Assembly (NCBI GenBank): GCA_028282105.1
Contig: JANQIO010000112.1
Location: 1 to 48,999 of the forward strand
DNA length: 48,999 nt
Direction of reading: 5' to 3'
Origin: Halieaceae bacterium
GTDB lineage: Bacteria > Pseudomonadota > Gammaproteobacteria > Pseudomonadales > Halieaceae
In this document: positions 10,340 to 21,442 of the stretch, in pieces
How positions within the stretch are numbered: position 1 is the first letter of the stretch
Layout: each line of letters begins with the position of its first letter
The notes under the pieces: generated by a model
Database searches by the model: none
Told to the model about the DNA's origin: nothing
The model's input: the letters and a program-made list of their open reading frames with translations, nothing else
Translations under genes and position numbers: made by a program

Positions 10340-11408
10340 ATGATGGACAGCAGTTTTCACGCACAGATTCTCGACAACCTCAGCACGGCCGTCCTGGTGC
10401 TGCACCCGGACTTGAGCCTGCGGTTTATCAGCCCCGCCGCCGAGGCCATGCTGGAGCTGAGCCAGGCGCGCAGCATCGGCCTGCGCCTGGATGAACTGCT
10501 GCCGGACCAGCTGGAGTTCATTGCCCGCCAGCACCGCGAGGCGCCACCGGACGGGCCCTACACCAATCGCGGGGTCAATATCTCGACCAGCAGCGGTCAC
10601 ACCCTGGTGGTGGATTGCACGGTATCACCGTTGATCGGCGAGGGCCGCAATGTGCTGGGACTGGTGATCGAGATTCACCCGGTGGATCGCATTCGCCGCA
10701 TCAGCCGCGAGGAGGGCCTGCTGACCTCCCACGAAACCACCCAGGCCCTGATCCGCGGGCTGGCCCACGAGATCAAGAATCCGCTGGGCGGGCTGCGCGG
10801 CGCGGCCCAACTGCTGGCCCGCGAATTGCCCGACCCGGAGTTGGAGGAGTACACCTCCATCATCATCGAGGAATCTGACCGCCTGCGGGCGCTGGTGGAT
10901 CGTATGCTGGGGCCGCACAAGCAGCCGCGGCTGCTGCCCCTGAACGTTCACGAGGTGCTGGAGCACGTGCGCACCCTGCTACAGGCGGAAACCGGCGAGG
11001 CCGTGCAGTTCCAGCGCGACTACGACCCCAGCCTGCCCGACCTGCTGGGCGACCGCGCCCAGCTTATCCAGGCGATACTCAATATTGTGCGCAACGGCGT
11101 GCAGGCCACCGCCAGCAATGAGGGGCCGAGAGTCATCACCCTGCACACCCGGGTGCAGCGCCAGTTCACCATTGGTTCCCAGCGCCACCGCCTGGTGTGC
11201 GCCATACGTATCAGCGACAACGGCCCGGGCATTCCCGAAGAGCTGCAGGAATCCCTGTTTTTCCCCATGGTCAGCGGCCGCCCTGAGGGCAGCGGCCTGG
11301 GGCTGGCTATTTCCCAGGCCATCGTCGCCCGCCATAGAGGCCTGATCGAGTGCGACAGTGAGCCCGGCCTAACCGATTTCAATATCTATCTACCCCTGGA
11401 AGCCGAAC

Positions 11409-11422
<14 letters not shown>
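10340..11422 (+). CDS. ntrB: Nitrogen regulation sensor histidine kinase NtrB
   Basis: Cytoplasmic kinase/phosphatase that, under PII control, phosphorylates NtrC when nitrogen is scarce. From the ATG at 10340 (a second ATG follows at once) it is 360 residues; E. coli has 349. A PAS domain covers roughly residues 5-115. The phospho-acceptor is His143 in GLAHEIKNPLGG. The ATPase domain shows the N box NIVRNGVQA and the G boxes DNGPGIP and GSGLGLA. The frame is open upstream to 10268, but that part holds no conserved sequence. The end overlaps ntrC by 14 bases. Confidence 0.95.
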
Positions 11423-12812
<1,390 letters not shown>

Positions 12813-12822
12813 GCGCGGCAGC

Positions 12823-13287
12823 GTGCTCAATATCGTGCTGTATGAGCCGGAGATTCCCCCCAATACCGGCAACATCATTCGCCTGTGCGCCAACACCGGC
12901 TGCCGCCTGCACCTGGTGCGGCCGCTGGGCTTCGAGCTGGACGACAAGCGCCTGCGCCGGGCGGGCCTGGACTACGAAGAGTGGGCCAGCGTGGCCGTGC
13001 ATGAGACCTGGCAGGCCTGCGTGGCGGCGCTGCCGGGCAGCACGCTGTATGCGCTGAGCACCCGCGGCAAGGCCAACTACAGCGAAGCGCGGTATCGGGA
13101 AGGAGACAGCCTGGTGTTTGGCCCGGAAACCCGGGGCCTGCCCCAGTCAGTGCTGGATAGCCTGCCCCCTGAACAGCGGCTGCGGATACCGATGCTGGAC
13201 CACAGCCGCAGCCTCAATCTGAGCAACGCTGCGGCGGTGGTGGTGTACGAAGCCTGGCGTCAGCTCGGCTTCAGAGGGGGCGCCTAG
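12823..13287 (+). CDS. trmL: tRNA (cytidine/uridine-34 2'-O)-methyltransferase
   Basis: SPOUT-class enzyme that methylates the wobble ribose of tRNA-Leu isoacceptors using S-adenosylmethionine. It has 154 residues (E. coli TrmL 157). Motif 1 is [13 protein letters not shown], motif 2 [11 protein letters not shown], and motif 3 [15 protein letters not shown], which forms the knot. The start is a GTG ten bases after the ntrC stop, so it may be read with ntrBC. It is followed by a tandem repeat and convergent secB. Confidence 0.94.
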   Translation: MLNIVLYEPEIPPNTGNIIRLCANTGCRLHLVRPLGFELDDKRLRRAGLDYEEWASVAVHETWQACVAALPGSTLYALSTRGKANYSEARYREGDSLVFGPETRGLPQSVLDSLPPEQRLRIPMLDHSRSLNLSNAAAVVVYEAWRQLGFRGGA

Positions 13288-13298
13288 GCGCTGTACCT

Positions 13299-13368
13299 GG
13301 TCAGGGACGCCCGGTCAGGGGCGCCCGGCAAGGGACGCCCGGTCAGGGACGCCCGGCGAGGGACGCCC
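13299..13368. repeat. 14-bp tandem repeat, five copies
   Basis: Five exact 14-base periods with consensus GGTCAGGGACGCCC occupy the 89 bases between the convergent stops of trmL and secB. Differences between units are confined to positions 3-4 and one A/G. The last unit runs almost into the secB stop codon. There is no T-run, so it is not an ordinary terminator, and its role is unknown. Confidence 0.92.
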
Positions 13369-13376
13369 CGTCAGCC

Positions 13377-13892
13377 TTAGCTGGCGGCTTCCCCGCTGGC
13401 CTGAGCCTCGGCCTGTTGCTGTGCCTGCTGCAGAGCCTGGGCGTACAGGGCCTCGAAGTTCACCTGGGCCAGCATCAGCGCCGGGAAGGTACCCTTGGTG
13501 ACCACCGTGTCGATGGTCTCGCGGGCGTAGGGGAAGATCACGTTCGGGCAGTAGATGCCGAGAATCTGGCGCAGCTCAGTCTCGGCAATGCCGCGGATGG
13601 CAAAGATACCCGCCTGCTGTACTTCGATCAGGAAGGCGGTTTCTTCCTCGAGCTTGGCGGTAATCGTGATGGTCAGGGTGACTTCGTAGTTGTCGTTCTC
13701 CATGGCCTGACTCTGGGTGCGCAGGTCGACATTGATTTGCGGGCGATACTCCTTGCGGAATACACCCGGCGCGCCCGGTGATTCAAAAGACAGGTCCTTC
13801 AGGTAGACCCGCTGCAGCACAAATTGCTGCTCCGGCTGGCCCTCGGCCGCGGCACCGGCGCCTTCTGTTGCGTTCTGCTGTTCATCAGCCAT
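13377..13892 (-). CDS. secB: Protein-export chaperone SecB
   Basis: Tetrameric cytoplasmic chaperone that keeps preproteins unfolded and hands them to SecA. It has 171 residues, slightly longer than E. coli (155) through N- and C-terminal Ala/Gln-rich tails. Typical segments include [19 protein letters not shown] and the peptide-groove strand region ending in [18 protein letters not shown] precedes the ATG. It lies 24 bases downstream of grxC in the conserved yibN-grxC-secB order; gpsA is not next to it here. Confidence 0.96.
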   Translation of the reverse strand: MADEQQNATEGAGAAAEGQPEQQFVLQRVYLKDLSFESPGAPGVFRKEYRPQINVDLRTQSQAMENDNYEVTLTITITAKLEEETAFLIEVQQAGIFAIRGIAETELRQILGIYCPNVIFPYARETIDTVVTKGTFPALMLAQVNFEALYAQALQQAQQQAEAQASGEAAS

Positions 13893-13916
13893 GTTCTTAC
13901 TCCCGTACAGGTTTCG

Positions 13917-14174
13917 TTATTGCGCGGCGCTGAGCAGCGGATCCAGTTCCCCGCGCTGCTCCAACAGCCATAAGTCATCAAAGCCACCGACGTGGCGCTC
14001 TCCGATCCAGATTTGCGGCACCGTCTGGCGACCACTCTCGGCCACCATCTGCTGGCGCAGGTCGGGCCGGCCGTCCACCGGCGTGTCCTCGTAGTTCACA
14101 CCCTTGGCATCCAGCAACTGCTTGGCGCGGATGCAGTAGGGGCAGAAACGGGTGCTATAGAGGCGTACGCTCAT
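13917..14174 (-). CDS. grxC: Glutaredoxin 3
   Basis: Small cytoplasmic dithiol glutaredoxin that reduces disulfides with glutathione. It has 85 residues. The active site is CPYC with Cys11 and Cys14. The cis-proline motif TVPQIWIG and the glutathione-binding GGFDDL are both present. I use the ATG at 14174; a GTG two codons upstream is also possible. It lies between the rhodanese gene and secB, a widely conserved redox/export cluster. Confidence 0.95.
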   Translation of the reverse strand: MSVRLYSTRFCPYCIRAKQLLDAKGVNYEDTPVDGRPDLRQQMVAESGRQTVPQIWIGERHVGGFDDLWLLEQRGELDPLLSAAQ

Positions 14175-14187
14175 CGTCACTTCAACT

Positions 14188-14595
14188 CTATTTCACAAGA
14201 GGCAGCTGCTGCTGGCCCCATTCCATCATGCCGCCGCTCATGCGATAGACGCGGCTGTAGCCTGACTGGCCCAGTTTTTTGCCGACGGCGCCCGAATGCT
14301 GGCCCATCTTGCACACCAGCACCACCGGCTTTTCCTTGAATTTGTCGAGCTCGGCCATGCGTCCGTCCATTTTCGCCGCCGGGATATTCACCGCGTTGGC
14401 GATGTGGCCCTTGCCGAAGTCGCCGCCCTCGCGCAGATCCACGAACACACCGTCCTCGGCGTTGACGAGGTTGATGGCCTGCTGCGGCGACAGGCTCTGG
14501 CCGCTCTTGCGCGACTCGTACTGCACCAGCATGCCCACCGCCACCACGAGGGCGCCGACCAGCATCCACTGCTGTGCTAGAAACTCGAAAAACAC
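14188..14595 (-). CDS. yibN: Membrane-anchored rhodanese (YibN-like)
   Basis: A 135-residue protein with one N-terminal membrane helix (about residues 7-26) and a cytoplasmic rhodanese domain. The catalytic Cys95 sits in VCKMGQHSG. The start is a GTG at 14595 with GGGAA six bases upstream; the longer open frame to 14784 covers the gpmI promoter and is not conserved. It is the first gene of yibN-grxC-secB. Sulfur transfer is the family activity; the physiological partner is unknown. Confidence 0.9.
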   Translation of the reverse strand: MFFEFLAQQWMLVGALVVAVGMLVQYESRKSGQSLSPQQAINLVNAEDGVFVDLREGGDFGKGHIANAVNIPAAKMDGRMAELDKFKEKPVVLVCKMGQHSGAVGKKLGQSGYSRVYRMSGGMMEWGQQQLPLVK

Positions 14596-14773
14596 AGGAC
14601 GTTCCCAGGATATTACGGAGGTGTCGGGGTCCCGCCTGTCGAGGCCCCAAAAAAGGGCGCCAAGTATACAGGGTCTTTTCACTCCTGAAAACGCGTGATC
14701 CCGTGATCTGCGGGGCCATACCGGGTACACTGCGAGCCTTGTTTTTTTGGCTCCCGGACGCGCTGTACACCCC

Positions 14774-16324
14774 ATGACTGACACCCCACGAACTCCTCGC
14801 CTGCTGATCGTGCTCGACGGCTTCGGCTACCGGGAAGACACCCAGGACAACGCCATCGCCAACGCCAACACCCCGGTATGGGACCGGCTCTGGTCGGAGG
14901 CGCCCCACACGCTGATTTCCGGGTCCGGCAAGGACGTGGGCCTGCCCGAGGGGCAGATGGGCAATTCCGAGGTGGGGCATATGAGCCTGGGCGCCGGCCG
15001 GGTCATCTACCAGAACATGACCCGCATCGATCACGACATCGAGACCGGCGCCTTCGATGAGAACCCGGTATACGGCGAGGCCATCGACAAAGCCACAACC
15101 GCCGGCGGCGCCGTGCATATCATGGGCCTGCTGTCCCCGGGCGGCGTGCACAGCCACGAGCGCCACCTGGCGGCGGCGATTCGCCTGGCTCACACCCGCG
15201 GCGCCGAGCGGGTTTACCTGCACGCCTTCCTGGACGGCCGCGACACGCCGCCGCGCAGCGCTGAGCCCTCGCTGGCGAAAATGCAGGCGCTGTTTACCGA
15301 GCTGGGCTGCGGCCGGGTGGCCAGCATCACCGGGCGCTACTACGCCATGGACCGCGACAACCGCTGGGATCGCGTCGAACAGGCCTGGTCCCTGCTGACC
15401 CGCGCCGAGGCGCCGTTCAGTGCCGACGACCCGCTTACCGCGCTGTCCGACGCCTACGCCCGCGATGAGAATGACGAGTTCGTCAAACCCACGTTGCTGC
15501 GCGCCGAGGGCGAGCCCGAGGTGAGAATTGCTGACGGCGACAGCGTACTGTTCATGAACTTCCGCGCCGACCGCGCCCGCCAGCTTACCCGCGCCTTTGT
15601 CGACGACGGCTTCGATAGCTTCGAGCGCGGCAGCGTGCCGGCCCTGGCGGCCTTCGTGCAGACCACCGAATACGCGGCCGACATCGACGCCCCCTGCGCC
15701 TTCCCGCCGGAGACCCTCAAGAATGTGCTGGGCGAGTATCTGGCCGACCAGGGCAAGACCCAGCTACGTATCGCCGAGACCGAGAAGTACGCCCACGTCA
15801 CCTTCTTTTTTAGCGGCGGCCGCGAGGACGAGTACGCCGGCGAGCACCGGGTGCTGGTGCCCTCCCCGGACGTGCCCACCTACGACCTGAAACCGGAAAT
15901 GAGCGCTCCGGAGGTGACCGACAAACTGGTGGAGGCGATTACCGGGCGCGCCTACGACCTGATTGTGTGCAACTTCGCCAACGGCGACATGGTGGGCCAC
16001 ACCGGCAACTACGACGCCGCGGTGGCGGCCGTCGAAGCCCTGGACACCTGCCTGGGCCGTATTGAAGCAGCCCTCAAGGCAGTGGACGGCGAAGCCCTGA
16101 TCACCGCCGACCACGGCAACTGCGAACAGATGCTGGACTACGAGTCCGGCCAGCAACATACCCAACACACCACGGAGCTGGTGCCGCTGGTGTACCTGGG
16201 CCCGCGCCAGGCCAGTTTCAACGGCAGTGGCGGCGTGCTCGCCGACGTGGCGCCCTCGATACTGGCACTCATGGGCTTGCCCAAGCCCGAGGAGATGACC
16301 GGCGCCAGCCTGCTGGAGGTGTAA
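14774..16324 (+). CDS. gpmI: 2,3-bisphosphoglycerate-independent phosphoglycerate mutase
   Basis: Interconverts 3- and 2-phosphoglycerate in glycolysis, with two Mn ions. It has 516 residues, as usual. The phosphatase domain begins with [11 protein letters not shown]; the phospho-acceptor is Ser65 in [10 protein letters not shown]. The metal-binding triad ADHGNCEQM near residue 445 and [14 protein letters not shown] follow. The start is the ATG at 14774, chosen by alignment over an upstream ATG at 14747. It is divergent from the rhodanese gene, and the next gene begins five bases after the stop, so gpmI-envC is an operon as in E. coli. Confidence 0.97.
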   Translation: MTDTPRTPRLLIVLDGFGYREDTQDNAIANANTPVWDRLWSEAPHTLISGSGKDVGLPEGQMGNSEVGHMSLGAGRVIYQNMTRIDHDIETGAFDENPVYGEAIDKATTAGGAVHIMGLLSPGGVHSHERHLAAAIRLAHTRGAERVYLHAFLDGRDTPPRSAEPSLAKMQALFTELGCGRVASITGRYYAMDRDNRWDRVEQAWSLLTRAEAPFSADDPLTALSDAYARDENDEFVKPTLLRAEGEPEVRIADGDSVLFMNFRADRARQLTRAFVDDGFDSFERGSVPALAAFVQTTEYAADIDAPCAFPPETLKNVLGEYLADQGKTQLRIAETEKYAHVTFFFSGGREDEYAGEHRVLVPSPDVPTYDLKPEMSAPEVTDKLVEAITGRAYDLIVCNFANGDMVGHTGNYDAAVAAVEALDTCLGRIEAALKAVDGEALITADHGNCEQMLDYESGQQHTQHTTELVPLVYLGPRQASFNGSGGVLADVAPSILALMGLPKPEEMTGASLLEV

Positions 16325-16328
16325 GCGC

Positions 16329-17468
16329 TTGCGGCGCTGGCTTCTCGCCCTGTCGCTGCTGGCCCTGGCTGGCAGCAGCGCTGCCCAGGATGACGAGGAA
16401 AGTCGCGCCCGCGCCCAGCTGGTGCAACTGCAGCGGGAAATCGCCGCCCTCAGCGAGGAACTGCGCGCCGACCTGGCCCAGCGCAGCACCCTGCGCGACG
16501 CCCTGCGGGAGTCGGAGGTCGCCATCGGCGTGGTGCGCCGGGAGATTGCCGACACCCAAAAGAAAATAAATCGCAACCGCACCCAGCTAGACTCCCTGCG
16601 CGCCCAGCGCCAGGAACTGCTGGTGGCCCGGGGGCGCCAGCAGGAGCTGATCAGCGGCGAGATCCAGACCGCCTACCAAATGGGCAAGCAGGCCCAGCTA
16701 CGGGTGCTGCTGAACCAGGAAGACCCGGCCACCCTGGCACGGGCCATGACCTACTACGACTACTTCTACCAGGCGCGGCTGGAGCATATCGCCCGCTACC
16801 TGGAGATTGTCGAGCGCATCGACACCCTGGAGCCGGAAATCCAGGGCACCATGGCAGCCCTGGAGGGCAATGAACGCGAGCTGGAGACCCAGCGCGCGGA
16901 ACTGCTCAGCCGCCAGCGCCAGCGCCAGCGTGAGCTGGCCCAGCTCAATGACAGTATCAAGACCAAGGACCAGCGCCTGCAGAAGCTGTCCCAGGACCAG
17001 GAGGAACTGCAGCGGCTGCTGGAAGTCATAGAACAGGCCGTGGCGGAAATGGAAGTGCCGGATTCCTACCAGCCCTTCCCCAATGCCCGCGGCCAGATGC
17101 CCTGGCCGGTGGCCGGCCGCGCCAGCAACCGCTACGGCGCCCGCCGCGGCGGTGGCAGCAAGCTGCGCTGGCAGGGGCTGGTGATCCCCGCCGACGAGGG
17201 CAGCGAGGTGAATGCCATCCACCACGGACGGGTGGTATTCGCGGACTGGTTCCGGGGCTCAGGGCTGTTGCTGATTATCGACCACGGCGATGGTTATATG
17301 AGTTTGTATGCCCACAACCAGGCGCTGCTGCGCGACGTGGGGGAATGGGTATCGGCAGGCTCGGCGGTGGCCACCGTGGGCAACAGCGGCGGCCAGGCGG
17401 ATTCGGCGCTGTATTTCGAGATTCGCGAGGGCGGCAAACCGACCAACCCGGGGCCGTGGCTGGAGTAG
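16329..17468 (+). CDS. envC: Murein hydrolase activator EnvC
   Basis: Periplasmic activator of the septal amidases AmiA/AmiB. It has 379 residues. The start is TTG at 16329 with GGAGGT eight bases upstream, leading straight into a signal peptide (MRRWLLALSLL...SSAAQ). Residues 25-105 and 155-235 form long heptad-rich coiled coils. The C-terminal LytM (M23) domain from about 255 is degenerate: the usual first ligand His is lost (KLRWQGLVIP) and the final HxH is reduced (SLYAHNQ, LYFEIR), as in E. coli EnvC. It is therefore expected to activate amidases rather than cut murein itself. Confidence 0.93.
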   Translation: MRRWLLALSLLALAGSSAAQDDEESRARAQLVQLQREIAALSEELRADLAQRSTLRDALRESEVAIGVVRREIADTQKKINRNRTQLDSLRAQRQELLVARGRQQELISGEIQTAYQMGKQAQLRVLLNQEDPATLARAMTYYDYFYQARLEHIARYLEIVERIDTLEPEIQGTMAALEGNERELETQRAELLSRQRQRQRELAQLNDSIKTKDQRLQKLSQDQEELQRLLEVIEQAVAEMEVPDSYQPFPNARGQMPWPVAGRASNRYGARRGGGSKLRWQGLVIPADEGSEVNAIHHGRVVFADWFRGSGLLLIIDHGDGYMSLYAHNQALLRDVGEWVSAGSAVATVGNSGGQADSALYFEIREGGKPTNPGPWLE

Positions 17469-17589
17469 TGACCGGCAGCGGGGTACTGGAAGAGCGCCGA
17501 AGCGCCGCCGCAATTCCGCAAAGACGTTGCAACAGAGATTCGGGTAAACTGGACGGCCTGCCCCGCGTTTTTGGCAGTGGAGTAGAGAG

Positions 17590-18978
17590 ATGAACAAACA
17601 CCTATTTGGCGCCACATTCCTCGGCACCACTCTGGGCACCACTCTGGGCACTACCCTGGGCACAGCGTTGCTCGGCACCCTGCTGCTACAGCCGCTGGCC
17701 TACGCCCAGGACGAAGCCGACGACATCACCGTGGAAGTGCCGGTCGACAGGCCGACACCCGGCACACTGGTGACCAACGAGGGCGCGCTGCCGCTGGACG
17801 ACCTGCGCACCTTTGCCGATGTATTCAGCCAGATTCGCCTCGGCTACGTCGAGGAGGTGGACGACTCCACCCTGCTGGAATACGCCATCCAGGGCATGCT
17901 CAGCGGGCTGGACCCGCATTCTGTCTACCTGTCGAAAGACGATTTCGAAGACCTGCAAACCAGCACCAGCGGCGAGTTCAGCGGCCTGGGACTGGAGGTG
18001 GGCATGGAGAACGGCTTCGTAAAAGTCATCTCGCCCATCGACGACACGCCGGCGGACCGGGCCGGCATCCAGCCCGGCGATATCATTCTCAAGCTCGACA
18101 ACAAGCCGGTAAAGGGCATGACGCTCAATGAGTCTATTGAGCTGATGCGCGGGCCCAAGGGCTCCACCATCGAACTGACCATCGCCCGCGAGGGCCGCAG
18201 CCAACCCTTCAACCTGACCCTGGAACGCGACGTGGTACGCACCGCCAGCGTCCGCAAGCGCTGGCTGGAGCCCGGCTACGGCTACGTGCGCATTGCCCAG
18301 TTCCAGCGCCACACCGGCGACGAAGTGGGCAAGGCGGTCAACGCCCTGCTGGAAGAAGAAACCATTAAGGGCATTGTGCTGGACCTGCGCAACAACCCTG
18401 GCGGCGTGCTGCGCGCCAGCGTGGACGTGGCGGACCAGTTCATGGACGGCGGCATGGTGGTCTACACCAAGGGGCGCATGGATAACTCCCAGACCCGCTA
18501 TAACGCAACCCCCAAGGACATTCTCGAGGGCGCCCCCATTGTGGTGCTGATCAATGGCGGCTCCGCCTCGGCCTCGGAGATCGTCGCCGGCGCCCTGCAG
18601 GACCACCGCCGCGCCGTGGTGATGGGCACCCCCAGCTTTGGCAAGGGCTCGGTGCAGACCATCCTGCCGCTGTCGGAAGAGCGCGCTATCAAGCTGACCA
18701 CGGCGCTCTACTTCACCCCCAATGGTCGCTCCATCCAGGCCCAGGGCATCGTACCCGACATCGAGGTGGAGCGCGCGCGGGTGACCGCCTATGACAACCT
18801 GCCGCGCCGGGTGACTGAGGCAGACCTCAACCGCAGCCTGGAAAACGCCAACGGCGAAGGCGACGCCCCCGATCGCAGCCGCGCGCCCAACGAGCTGCTG
18901 AGCGAAGACAACCAGCTTTACGAGGCGCTGACTTTGCTCAAGGGCATTCACATCCTCGGGATGTACGACGAGGACTAA
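17590..18978 (+). CDS. ctpA: Carboxy-terminal processing protease (S41)
   Basis: Periplasmic serine protease with a PDZ domain, 462 residues. GGAG lies seven bases before the ATG. The signal peptide is unusual, with four consecutive GTTL/GTAL units encoded by a 12-bp repeat. PDZ covers roughly residues 128-215. The Ser/Lys dyad is Ser327 in GSASASE and Lys352 in SFGKGSVQ, with the 25-residue spacing known from Prc. CtpA homologues cut murein hydrolases or other envelope proteins; its place after envC fits envelope maintenance. A 121-bp gap after envC may hold its own promoter. Confidence 0.94.
   Translation: MNKHLFGATFLGTTLGTTLGTTLGTALLGTLLLQPLAYAQDEADDITVEVPVDRPTPGTLVTNEGALPLDDLRTFADVFSQIRLGYVEEVDDSTLLEYAIQGMLSGLDPHSVYLSKDDFEDLQTSTSGEFSGLGLEVGMENGFVKVISPIDDTPADRAGIQPGDIILKLDNKPVKGMTLNESIELMRGPKGSTIELTIAREGRSQPFNLTLERDVVRTASVRKRWLEPGYGYVRIAQFQRHTGDEVGKAVNALLEEETIKGIVLDLRNNPGGVLRASVDVADQFMDGGMVVYTKGRMDNSQTRYNATPKDILEGAPIVVLINGGSASASEIVAGALQDHRRAVVMGTPSFGKGSVQTILPLSEERAIKLTTALYFTPNGRSIQAQGIVPDIEVERARVTAYDNLPRRVTEADLNRSLENANGEGDAPDRSRAPNELLSEDNQLYEALTLLKGIHILGMYDED
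17620..17671 (+). repeat. 12-bp coding repeat in the ctpA signal peptide
   Basis: The unit CTGGGCACCACT and close variants repeat about four times in frame, giving GTTL GTTL GTTL GTAL. The repeat is in phase with codons, so copy changes would lengthen or shorten the hydrophobic core without a frameshift. Confidence 0.8.
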
Positions 18979-18983
18979 GCACG

Positions 18984-19004
18984 AACCGCTCCAGGTGAGC
19001 GGTT
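18984..19004 (+). other. Hairpin after ctpA
   Basis: AACCGCTC-CAGGT-GAGCGGTT is a perfect 8-bp stem with a 5-base loop just after the ctpA stop. No T-run follows, so it may stabilise the transcript end rather than terminate strongly. Confidence 0.5.
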
Positions 19005-19114
19005 GCTTGCGGCAGGACGCCGGCTTTCCGGGATGAATACCCGCTAAGCCGTCGCAGCAGCGCCGCCTCCCGGCTACACTTTTTACTCGCTGACATAACA
19101 ACAGGACACCTCCC

Positions 19115-21280
19115 ATGCGTAAGGCGCTTCTGGCCATCGCTCTTGGCCTCTCATTCACTGCTTGCAGCGAAAAGAGCACCGACTCACAACCGGCGGCCGT
19201 AGCAGCCGCTGCAGGTCCGAGCACAGCCATCAGCTACCCGGACACCCGGCGTGAAGAGGTTACCGACACCTATTTCGATGTGGAGGTCAGCGACCCCTAT
19301 CGCTGGCTGGAAGACGACCGCAGTGAAGAGACAGCGGCCTGGGTGCAGGAACAGAACCGGGTGACCCGCGCCTACCTGGATGCCATCCCCTACCGCGACA
19401 AGATTGCCGCCACGCTAGAGAAGCTGCTGGACTACGAGCGCGAATCAGCACCCTTCTTCGAGGGTGACTACACCTATTTCTATCGAAACGACGGCCTGCA
19501 GAACCAGGATGTGCTCTATCGCCAGCAGGGCGACGGGGAAGCCGAGGTGTTCCTGGACCCCAACGGCTTCAGCGACGACGGCACCGTCAGCATGTCGGCG
19601 GTGAGCTTTTCCCGGGATGGCAGCCTGGTGGCCTACCAGCTCTCGGAAGGCGGCAGCGACTGGCGCAGTATTGTGGTGCGGGATGTGGAATCCGGCGACA
19701 CCGTCGGAGAGCCGATCGTCGATGTGAAGTTCAGCGGCATTGCCTGGCGCGGCAACGAGGGCTTCTACTACTCCAGCTACGACAAGCCGGAAGGTAGTGA
19801 ACTGTCGGCCATGACCGACCAGCACAAGCTCTACTTCCACCGCATCGGCACGCCCCAGGCCGAGGATGAGCTGGTATTCGGCGGCACAGATGCCCAAAAG
19901 CACCGCTACGTGGGCGGCAGCGTTACCGAGGACGACCGCTTCCTCAGCATCTACGGCGCCAATTCCACCTCCGGCAATCGCCTGTTCCTGGTGGACCTGG
20001 CCGCCGAGGAGCCGGTACTGGCTACGATTCTTGGCGAGGAAGACGCGGATGCTCAGGTGATCGACTCGGAGGGCGACACGCTGTTTATTGCCACCAACCG
20101 CGATGCCCCCAACCGTCGCGTGGTGCGGGTGAACGCCGCCGCGCCGGGGCCCGACAACTGGCAGGACGTGATTCCCGAGACCGACAACGTGCTGTCGCCG
20201 GCCAAAGGCGCGAACTACTTCTTCGCGATTTATATGGTCGACGCCCTGAGCCAGGTGAAGCAATACACCCGTGACGGCGAACTGGTGCGCGAGATTGCTC
20301 TGCCTGACCTGGGCACCGCCTCCGGCTTTGACGGCAAGCAGGACCAGGACACCCTCTATTTCAGCTTCAACAACTACCGCCTGGCGCCGAGCATTTTCCA
20401 GCTCGACCCGAAGACCGGCGACACCAGCCTCTATCGCGCTTCCACCTCCCGGTTTGAGTCAGACCGATTTGTCACCGAGCAGGTGTTCTACGAGCCGCAG
20501 GACGGCACGCGCATACCCATGACCATCACCTATGCCAAAGGCACACCGCTGGACGGCAGCGCGCCGGCTATGCTGTATGGCTACGGCGGGTTTGATATCA
20601 GCCTGCGGCCGCGCTTCAGCAGCGTGGTGGCGGCCTGGCTGGACCTGGGCGGCATCTACGCCGTGCCCAATATTCGCGGCGGCGGTGAGTACGGCAAGGC
20701 CTGGCACCTGGCCGGCACCAAGCAGCAGAAGCAAAACGTGTTCGATGACTTCATTGCCGCCGCCGAGTACCTGATCGCCAACGGCTACGCCAGCAAGGAA
20801 ACCCTGGCCCTGCGCGGCGGCTCCAACGGCGGCCTGCTGGTAGGTGCGGTCATGACCCAGCGCCCGGACCTGTTCCAGGTGGCACTGCCCGCCGTGGGCG
20901 TGCTGGATATGCTGCGCTACCACACCTTCACCGCCGGCGCCGGCTGGGCCTACGACTACGGCACCTCGGAGGAAAGCGAGGACATGTTCCGCTACCTGCT
21001 GGGCTACTCGCCGCTGCACAACCTCAAACCCGGCACCGACTACCCGGCGACCCTGGTCACCACCGCCGACCACGATGACCGGGTGGTCCCCGCGCACTCC
21101 TTCAAGTTCGCCGCCGAACTGCAGCACGATCAGGCCGGCGATGCCCCGGTACTGATCCGCATCGAGTCCGACGCCGGCCACGGCGCCGGCACGCCCACCA
21201 GCAAGATCATCGACCAGTACGCGGATATCTGGGGGTTTGCGCTGTACAACCTGGGTGTGGAATCTTTGGGAGCAGACTAA
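19115..21280 (+). CDS. Prolyl oligopeptidase lipoprotein (S9A)
   Basis: Secreted post-proline endopeptidase of 721 residues. The N terminus is a lipoprotein signal with lipobox FTAC (lipidated Cys at 17), so it is probably anchored in the outer membrane or periplasm. The family's entry motif [12 protein letters not shown] is followed by a beta-propeller of roughly residues 115-440. The hydrolase triad is Ser570 in RGGSNGGL, Asp in ADHDDRVVP and His in [10 protein letters not shown], all very close to animal prolyl oligopeptidase. It sits between ctpA and yibQ, which are neighbours in many relatives, so it may be an insertion into that block. Peptide scavenging is inferred. Confidence 0.93.
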   Translation: MRKALLAIALGLSFTACSEKSTDSQPAAVAAAAGPSTAISYPDTRREEVTDTYFDVEVSDPYRWLEDDRSEETAAWVQEQNRVTRAYLDAIPYRDKIAATLEKLLDYERESAPFFEGDYTYFYRNDGLQNQDVLYRQQGDGEAEVFLDPNGFSDDGTVSMSAVSFSRDGSLVAYQLSEGGSDWRSIVVRDVESGDTVGEPIVDVKFSGIAWRGNEGFYYSSYDKPEGSELSAMTDQHKLYFHRIGTPQAEDELVFGGTDAQKHRYVGGSVTEDDRFLSIYGANSTSGNRLFLVDLAAEEPVLATILGEEDADAQVIDSEGDTLFIATNRDAPNRRVVRVNAAAPGPDNWQDVIPETDNVLSPAKGANYFFAIYMVDALSQVKQYTRDGELVREIALPDLGTASGFDGKQDQDTLYFSFNNYRLAPSIFQLDPKTGDTSLYRASTSRFESDRFVTEQVFYEPQDGTRIPMTITYAKGTPLDGSAPAMLYGYGGFDISLRPRFSSVVAAWLDLGGIYAVPNIRGGGEYGKAWHLAGTKQQKQNVFDDFIAAAEYLIANGYASKETLALRGGSNGGLLVGAVMTQRPDLFQVALPAVGVLDMLRYHTFTAGAGWAYDYGTSEESEDMFRYLLGYSPLHNLKPGTDYPATLVTTADHDDRVVPAHSFKFAAELQHDQAGDAPVLIRIESDAGHGAGTPTSKIIDQYADIWGFALYNLGVESLGAD

Positions 21281-21307
21281 GGGGTTCGATCCCTTTCTCT
21301 AGGAGTT

Positions 21308-21328
21308 TGGCCCCTTGTTCAGGGGCCA
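21308..21328 (+). other. Hairpin after the prolyl oligopeptidase gene
   Basis: TGGCCCCT-TGTTC-AGGGGCCA is a perfect 8-bp stem. No T-tract follows, so it is a weak or Rho-assisted terminator candidate. Confidence 0.5.
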
Positions 21329-21442
21329 GCGTTGCCCGCCCGCGCGATGCCTGCTATCGCTGTCACATTTCCTGGCATTTCTCGCTGAGCGCCGGGCTCC
21401 GGACCGTTGACGACCTGTAACAGGGTTTTTATCCTGACGCGT

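Noticed and set aside
13299-13368. Intrinsic terminator between trmL and secB
   Set aside because: The units are direct repeats, not one stable stem, and no T-run follows on either strand.
17686-19230. Minus-strand open frame of over 500 codons opposite ctpA
   Set aside because: No motifs, Ala/His/Val-rich composition, and the sense strand encodes an intact S41 protease.
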